Positions 58,897 to 64,000 of a stretch of 64,000 bases of DNA are shown one piece after another. Position numbers and translations under genes: made by a program. The stretch lies in the NCBI RefSeq assembly GCF_039566955.1, contig NZ_CP154796.1, forward strand, positions 2,976,001 to 3,040,000. Direction: 5' to 3'. This DNA is from Micromonospora sp. DSM 45708. Its GTDB lineage: Bacteria; Actinomycetota; Actinomycetes; Mycobacteriales; Micromonosporaceae. The notes beneath the pieces were generated by a model that saw only the letters and a program-made list of their open reading frames with translations, did no database searches and had not been told where the DNA came from. Each line of letters opens with the position of its first letter. The stretch's first letter is position 1.

Positions 58897-60246
58897 ATGA
58901 CCGGGGTGGACCGGCGACGCGACACCGTCGCGCTGCCACGCGGCCCGCTGGCCGGGTTCGCCGCCGGCTCGCTGGGCATGGGCGTGTGGATCACCGTGCC
59001 CGGTTTGCTGCTGCTCTACTTCCTCACCGACGTGCTGGCGGTCGCGCCGTGGCTGGCCGGGCTGACCCTGCTGCTGCCGAAGGTCGCCGACGTGCTGCTG
59101 CACCCGTGGATCGGGCACCGCTGCGACGTGGAGCAGGCCCGCCGGGGCCACCGTCGGCGGCTGCTGCTGGCCGGCTGCACGCTGCCGGTGGCGTTCGTCG
59201 CGCTGTTCGCGGTGCCCGACGATCTCACCGGCGCGCCCGCCGCGGCCTGGGTGGCGGTGTGCTTCGTGGCCGGCAACCTGCTGTTCGCCGCCTACCAGGT
59301 GCCCTACCTGGCCACCCCGGCGGACCTGCGGATCGGCTACCACGAGCGGACCCGGCTGATGGCGTTCCGGATGGTGGTGCTGACGCTCGGCATCCTGCTC
59401 TCCGGGCTGCTGGCGCCGCTGCTGGCCGGCGGCGACGACGCCACCCGCGCCGGGTACCTGCGGATGGCCGGGGCGCTGGCGGCCGGGATGCTCGCCGCGA
59501 TGCTGGTCGGCGTGGCGGGCATCGGCCGGCTGCGCCACGCGGCGGGCGACCCGTCGCCGCGGCACACCACCGGCGGCTGGCCGGCGTTGGTGGCGAGCCT
59601 GCGCGACCGGCAGTTCCGCCGGCTGGCCGGCGCGTACCTGGCCATGTCGACCACCACCCACCTGGTGCTGGCCGCGGTGCCCTACTACGCGCGGTACGAG
59701 CTGGGCCGTGCCGGGCTCACCACGGTGCTGGTGGCGGCGTTCGTCGCGCCGGCGCTGCTGGTCACGCCGGCCTGGTCGGCGCTGGCCCGGCGGGTCGGCA
59801 AGCAGCGCGCCCTGCTGGCCGCGCAGACCGCGTTCGCGGCCGGGTCGCTGGTGCTGGCGGTCGGCCGCGCCGCCGGCCTGCCGGTGCTGGTCGCCGCCGT
59901 GGCGGTGCTCGGGGTGGCGTTCGCCGGCATGCAACTGCTGCCGTTCTCGATGCTGCCCGACGTGATCCGCGCCGCCGGCGCGCCACGCGCCGGCACCTAC
60001 ACCGGCGTGTGGACCGCCACCGAGGCCACCGGCGCGGCGCTCGGCCCCTACGCGTACGCGTTGTGCCTGGCCGCCGGCGGGTTCGTCGCGTCTGCCGCCG
60101 GTGAGACCGTCACCCAGCCGGAGAGCGCCCTCGCGGCGCTGCGGTACGGCTTCGGGCTGCTGCCCGCCGCCGTGATGGTGGTGGCGGTGCTGCTGCAACG
60201 CCGCTACACGCTCGACGGCGCGGCCCGCGCCGACGCCGGCCACTAG
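58897..60246 (+). CDS. MFS transporter, GPH/MelB-like
   Basis: 449 residues, 12 helices. GCGACG after GGCAGGAG precedes ATG at 58897. RGPLAGFAAGSLGMGVWITV begins helix 1; HPWIGHRCDVEQARRGHRRR is the GPH-family cytosolic loop 2-3, and FAAYQVPYLATPADL and MLPDVIRAAGAPRAGTYTGV are its other marks. It exports or imports a glycoside or the monooxygenase product. Divergent from the TetR gene. Confidence 0.86.
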   Translation: MTGVDRRRDTVALPRGPLAGFAAGSLGMGVWITVPGLLLLYFLTDVLAVAPWLAGLTLLLPKVADVLLHPWIGHRCDVEQARRGHRRRLLLAGCTLPVAFVALFAVPDDLTGAPAAAWVAVCFVAGNLLFAAYQVPYLATPADLRIGYHERTRLMAFRMVVLTLGILLSGLLAPLLAGGDDATRAGYLRMAGALAAGMLAAMLVGVAGIGRLRHAAGDPSPRHTTGGWPALVASLRDRQFRRLAGAYLAMSTTTHLVLAAVPYYARYELGRAGLTTVLVAAFVAPALLVTPAWSALARRVGKQRALLAAQTAFAAGSLVLAVGRAAGLPVLVAAVAVLGVAFAGMQLLPFSMLPDVIRAAGAPRAGTYTGVWTATEATGAALGPYAYALCLAAGGFVASAAGETVTQPESALAALRYGFGLLPAAVMVVAVLLQRRYTLDGAARADAGH

Positions 60247-60258
60247 ACTTCGCCCCCG

Positions 60259-61398
60259 ATGGACGCCGAGCCCCCCACCGAGACCCGCCCCTGCGCCCAC
60301 TGCGCCCGGGAGGTGCCGCAGCGCGTCGGCGCCGGCCGCCCGTTCCGCTACTGCCGGGACAACGACGGCGCCTGCCAGCGGGCCGCCCGCAACTCGCGGA
60401 TGCGGCACCGCAACGCCCCCGGTCTGCCCGGACAGGTGGCGCGCACCTGGGAGGCGGTGGACCGGCTCGACCAGATCGTGGAGACGCTCACCGAGGCGCT
60501 GCACGCCGAGCTGTCCCCGGCGGGCGTGGAACGGCAGCTCGCCGAGCTGCGCGCCGAGACGGCGGCGCAGGTCGCCGCCGCGCACGCCGAACGCGACGAC
60601 GCCCGCCGCGACGCCGAGGACGCCGCCGCGGCGGCCACCCGCGAGCGGCAGGAGACCCGGGCCGCGCGCGCCGACCGCGACGCGGCCCGACAGCGGGCCG
60701 ACACCGCCGAGGCGACGGCCCGCGCGGCCGTCGAGCGGGCCGACGCCGCCGAGACCGCCCGCGACGCCGCCCGCGCCGAGGCCGGCGCCGCGCAGGCGCT
60801 GCGGGTACAGGCCGAACGGGACCGCGACGCCGCGCGCGCCGAGCTGCGGACCGTGCGGGCCGAACGCGACGCCGAACGGCAGCGGGTCGCCGAGCTGACC
60901 GCCGACCGGGACACCGCCCGCGCCGACGCCGAACGCGCCACCCACGCCGCGGCCGAGGCGTTGGACCGGGCGCAGCGGGCCCGCGCCGACGCGGACGCGG
61001 CCCGCGCCGACGCGCAGGCCGCCCGGGCGCAGGCCGTCGAGGACCGCCGGGCGGCGCGGGCCGCCGCCGAGCGGGCCGACGCGCAGGCCACCGACGCGCG
61101 GGCCGCGCGCGCCGACCGGGAACGGGCCGACGCGGCCCGCGCCGAGGCGGTGGCGGCGGCCGACGCGGCCCGCGCCGAGGCGGCGGCGCGGACCGCCGAG
61201 CGGGAGGCGCTGGCCGCGGAGCTGGCGCAGGCCCGTCGGGCGGTGGGCGTCGCGCAGTCACGGGCCGCCGAGGTGGCGGCGCGGCTGGCCGCGGCGGAAA
61301 CCGACCGGGACGCCGCCGAACGCCGCGCCGGCCAGCTCGCCGACCAGGTCAGCGACCTGGCGGGGGCGCTCGCGCGGCTCGGCACCCGCGCCGGCTGA
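60259..61398 (+). CDS. zinc-finger-like protein with very long coiled coil
   Basis: 379 residues. N-terminal Cys cluster CAHCAREV with YCRDNDGACQR, then ~300 residues of uninterrupted Ala/Arg/Glu/Asp heptads (about 82-378). The N-terminus resembles the small zinc module that prefixes many actinomycete DNA-binding proteins. Function unknown; structurally like DivIVA or filament-forming scaffolds but without their signature. Very low complexity in the DNA invites length change. It starts 12 bases after the MFS gene. Confidence 0.75.
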   Translation: MDAEPPTETRPCAHCAREVPQRVGAGRPFRYCRDNDGACQRAARNSRMRHRNAPGLPGQVARTWEAVDRLDQIVETLTEALHAELSPAGVERQLAELRAETAAQVAAAHAERDDARRDAEDAAAAATRERQETRAARADRDAARQRADTAEATARAAVERADAAETARDAARAEAGAAQALRVQAERDRDAARAELRTVRAERDAERQRVAELTADRDTARADAERATHAAAEALDRAQRARADADAARADAQAARAQAVEDRRAARAAAERADAQATDARAARADRERADAARAEAVAAADAARAEAAARTAEREALAAELAQARRAVGVAQSRAAEVAARLAAAETDRDAAERRAGQLADQVSDLAGALARLGTRAG

Positions 61399-61456
61399 CC
61401 GGCCACGCAGCGGGACGGGGCAGCGCGGGAGCGGCCGGCCGGGCGAGGATCACGGC

Positions 61457-62047
61457 ATGGGAAAGACGCACGAACGCATCGACGGCCGGTTACGGGAGTT
61501 CATCGAGGCGCAGCCGATGTTCTTCGTCGCCACCGCCCCGCTGTCCGGCGACGGCACCGTCAACCTGTCCCCGAAGGGGCTGCGCGGCTGTCTGGCGGTG
61601 CTCGACGCCCACACCGTGGCCTATCTGGACTTCGCCGGCAGCAACGCCGAGACCATCGCGCACCTGCGGGAGAACGGCCGGGTCACGCTGATGTGGTGCG
61701 CGTTCGCCGGCCCGCCGAACATCGTGCGGGTGCACGGGCGCGGCGAGCCGGTGTTCCGCGACGACCCGCGCTGGCCGGACCTGCTGCGGCACTTCCCCGA
61801 CATCGACCCGGGCCCGCACGGCCTGCGGGCGGTGATCGTGGTGCGCGCCGAGCTGATCCGCGACACCTGCGGCTACGCGGTGCCGCTGATGAGCTACGAC
61901 ACCGACCGGGACCTGCACGGGCGGCGCTTCGCCCGGGAGGACGACGCGTCGCTGTCGGCGTACTTCGCCGGCAAGGAGCACGTCGCGACCAGCATCGACG
62001 GGCTGCCCGGCCTGCCGCTGCCGCTGCCGCCCACACCGGCGGGGTGA
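61457..62047 (+). CDS. pyridoxamine 5'-phosphate oxidase-family protein
   Basis: 196 residues. The split-barrel flavin fold is marked by MFFVATAPLSGDGTVNLSPK, AYLDFAGSNAETIAHLRENG and LMWCAFAGPPNIVRVHGRGE. Such proteins are F420- or FMN-dependent reductases; not the biosynthetic PdxH, whose substrate residues are missing. Start ATG at 61457. Convergent with the POT transporter. Confidence 0.86.
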   Translation: MGKTHERIDGRLREFIEAQPMFFVATAPLSGDGTVNLSPKGLRGCLAVLDAHTVAYLDFAGSNAETIAHLRENGRVTLMWCAFAGPPNIVRVHGRGEPVFRDDPRWPDLLRHFPDIDPGPHGLRAVIVVRAELIRDTCGYAVPLMSYDTDRDLHGRRFAREDDASLSAYFAGKEHVATSIDGLPGLPLPLPPTPAG

Positions 62048-62054
62048 GCCCCGG

Positions 62055-63536
62055 TCAGTGGATGCCGGCCATCAGGCCACGGATCTGCCGGGTGAACATC
62101 ACCGCGGCCACCCCCAGCAGCACCGAGGCCAGCCCGAACGTCAGGAAGTACGTCGACTGCGACCAGTTCTGCGCCAGCCGGGCGACCTGACCGCCGATCG
62201 CGTCGCCGACGGCGGTGGCGAGGAACCACAGGCCCAGCATCTGGCTCGCGTACTTCACCGGGGCCAGCTTCGTGGTGGCCGACAAGCCGACCGGGCTCAG
62301 CGACAGCTCGCCGGCGACCTGGATCGCGTACACCGCGACCAGCCACCACGGTGAGACCAGGTTGCCGTCCACGGCGGCCCGCGCGGCGGCGGCCATCAGC
62401 ACGAACGACAGGCCGTTGAGGACCAGACCGACGGCGAACTTCGTCGGCGTGGACACCCGGTGGCCGAGACGCAGCCACAGCCAGGCGGCCAGCGGCGCGC
62501 CGATGATGATCAGGATCGGGTTGACCGACTGGAGCCAGGACGCCGGGAACGTGAACCCGGCCACGTTCCGGTCGGTGCGCTCGGCGGCGAAGATGTTCAG
62601 CACCGACCCGGCCTGGTCGTAGATCAGCCAGAACGCGGTGGCGAACACGAACAGCCACACGTACGCCTTCATCCGGCGACGTTCGGTGCCGCTGATCTCC
62701 CGGTCGGTGAGGATCCGCGCGAAGTAGCCGACGGTCACCACCACGGTCACCGTGGTGAGCAGGTTGACCACCGTGTTCACGGTGAACCAGCCGGCCAGCA
62801 GCAACACCAGCAGGACCACCAGCAGCGCGACGGTCACCGCGCCGGCGCGGGTCAACGCCCGCCGCCGGTCGGCGCCGAGCAGCGGGTCGGCGGGGCGGGC
62901 GCCGGCCTCGCCCAGGTTGCGCCGGCCGAGCACGTACTGCACCACGCCGAAGGTCATGCCGACCGCGGCGGCGCCGAACCCCAGATGCCAGTTGACCTTC
63001 TCGCCGAGGAACCCGGTGACCAGCGGCGCGATGAACGCGCCCAGGTTGATGCCCATGTAGAACAGGGAGAACCCGGCGTCGCGACGCGGCGAGTCCCGCT
63101 CGTACAGGTCACCGACCATGGTGGAGATGTTGGGTTTGAGCAGGCCGGTGCCGAGCACGATCAACGTCATGCCGGCGAACACGCTCCACCCGGTGGGCAC
63201 CGCCATCACGTAGTGGCCGACGGCGATCACCACGCCGCCCCACAGCACGCTGCGCCGGGCCCCGATCAGTCGGTCGGCGACCCAGCCGCCGGGCAGCGCC
63301 ATCAGGTAGACCATCGCGTTGTAGGCGCCGTACACGGCGTTGGCGGTGGACCCGTCGATGCCGAGACCGCCGTCGGTGACCGCCGCGGTCAGGTACAGCA
63401 CCAGGATGGCGCGCATGCCGTAGAAGCTGAACCGCTCCCACATCTCGGTGAGGAAGAGCGTGGACAACGCCCGCGGGTGCCCGAAGAAGGTCGGTCCCGC
63501 GGGCGGTCGGGCCCCGACCGGCGCGTCACTGCTCAT
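62055..63536 (-). CDS. POT/PTR-family proton-dependent peptide transporter
   Basis: 493 residues from ATG at 63534-63536 with GGAGGTGACG upstream. 14 helices. The POT signature is exact: EMWERFSFYGMRAILVLYLT (ExxERFxYYG) in helix 1; FSLFYMGINLGAFIAPLVTG is PTR2 signature 2. Imports di- and tripeptides with protons at the cell membrane. A conserved SPVGLSATTKLAPVKYASQM loop late in the protein is present. Confidence 0.92.
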   Translation of the reverse strand: MSSDAPVGARPPAGPTFFGHPRALSTLFLTEMWERFSFYGMRAILVLYLTAAVTDGGLGIDGSTANAVYGAYNAMVYLMALPGGWVADRLIGARRSVLWGGVVIAVGHYVMAVPTGWSVFAGMTLIVLGTGLLKPNISTMVGDLYERDSPRRDAGFSLFYMGINLGAFIAPLVTGFLGEKVNWHLGFGAAAVGMTFGVVQYVLGRRNLGEAGARPADPLLGADRRRALTRAGAVTVALLVVLLVLLLAGWFTVNTVVNLLTTVTVVVTVGYFARILTDREISGTERRRMKAYVWLFVFATAFWLIYDQAGSVLNIFAAERTDRNVAGFTFPASWLQSVNPILIIIGAPLAAWLWLRLGHRVSTPTKFAVGLVLNGLSFVLMAAAARAAVDGNLVSPWWLVAVYAIQVAGELSLSPVGLSATTKLAPVKYASQMLGLWFLATAVGDAIGGQVARLAQNWSQSTYFLTFGLASVLLGVAAVMFTRQIRGLMAGIH

Positions 63537-63734
63537 CGTCACCTCCGGCACGCATGGTGGGTAACATCCCCGGTGACGGGCGAAACACTCCAGCCGATTC
63601 GGGCGGCTGCCCCGGCCGGTTACCCTTGACGCTCCCGACCCGCGTACGGTCCGACCGGCGTGGGTGGGGAATGGGCGGGCGGTGACCGGCCGTTACACCT
63701 GAGGACCAGCACCACGAACGAGGGGAAGTCGATC

Positions 63735-64000
63735 ATGGGCGAGCGTATGCTGCGCGGTAGCCGGCTGGGCGCGGTCAGCTACGAATCCGACCGCAACACG
63801 GAGCTCGCGCCGCGTCAGACCCGCGAGTACCTGTGCGCCAAGGGCCACCAGTTCGAGGTGCCGTTCGCCGTCGACGCCGAGGTCCCCACGACCTGGGAAT
63901 GCAAGTTCGACGGCAGCGTCGCCCGGCTGGTCGACGGCAACGAGCCGGAGCAGAAGAAGGCCAAGCCGCCGCGCACCCACTGGGACATGCTGCTGGAGCG
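63735..64000 (+). CDS. rbpA: RNA polymerase-binding protein RbpA, C-terminus beyond the window
   Basis: 88 codons and two bases before the right edge. MGERMLRGSRLGAVSYESDR then NTELAPRQTREYLCAKGHQF is the RbpA N-terminal arm and core, with TWECKFDGS, zinc-type CAKGH/WEC, and the sigma-binding C-terminal part starting at RTHWDMLLER. It stabilises the polymerase-sigma HrdB/SigA complex and open promoter. The family is found only in actinobacteria. Roughly the last 20 residues are missing. Confidence 0.95.
   Translation, partial: MGERMLRGSRLGAVSYESDRNTELAPRQTREYLCAKGHQFEVPFAVDAEVPTTWECKFDGSVARLVDGNEPEQKKAKPPRTHWDMLLE

Overview
The window is high-GC actinobacterial DNA, most plausibly from Micromonospora or a close relative in the Micromonosporaceae. 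This is inferred from strong G/C third-codon bias, frequent GTG starts, an rbpA gene at the right edge, an HspR-type HAIR operator before an hsp20 gene, a TIGR04222 membrane protein, and a Xer site matching the actinobacterial dif core. I see no rRNA, no complete tRNA and no CRISPR array. Most genes are chromosomal accessory or housekeeping genes. All names come from motif and family recognition in the sequence; no database search was run.

Left end (1-14.6 kb): a nucleotidyltransferase gene cut by the edge; a XerC/D-like tyrosine recombinase whose start codon lies inside a 28-base dif-like site; an aminoglycoside-phosphotransferase-family gene; a second dif-like site (the better chromosomal dif candidate) next to a strong hairpin; and a UvrA-like double ABC protein. 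Then follow an AraC regulator with a VOC protein, pyridoxal kinase, an OFA-type MFS carrier with its 41-residue small subunit, an SDR, a patatin-like protein, a Bcp peroxiredoxin, an unknown coiled-coil protein, and cydAB behind a tandem palindrome.

Middle (14.6-32.5 kb): lipid enzymes (acyltransferase, glycerophosphodiesterase), an HTH/DUF4180 pair, a UMF1-type MFS, thymidine kinase, a frameshifted luciferase-like monooxygenase, a second tyrosine recombinase, a WYL regulator and hsp20. Next is a probable envelope-sensing unit: a membrane HTH regulator with an outside beta-trefoil domain, divergent from a secreted I36-type protein and a lipoprotein, with seven CGGACAG heptamers between them.

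Mobile element (32.53-36.60 kb): a decayed Tn3-like transposon with ~39-base inverted repeats. It holds a TnpI-like recombinase broken by an amber codon and by loss of a catalytic Arg, a TnpI-type internal recombination site, a 594-residue cargo protein of unknown function, and the 5' third of a Tn3-family transposase (DUF4158 region), frameshifted and truncated. An HNH endonuclease gene and a NUDIX relic follow.

Right part (37.5-64 kb): a SnoaL-like protein, a methyltransferase coupled to a small ORF, a secreted S33 hydrolase, and a TetR/NmrA divergent pair. Next is a glycosidase locus (GH42, GH31, ROK regulator, GH3, LacI regulator) whose enzymes together fit intracellular breakdown of xyloglucan-type oligosaccharides. 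Then come a two-component system, a flavin monooxygenase/SDR/TetR/MFS locus with two matching TetR-type operators, a coiled-coil protein, a PNPOx-fold protein, a POT peptide transporter and the start of rbpA.
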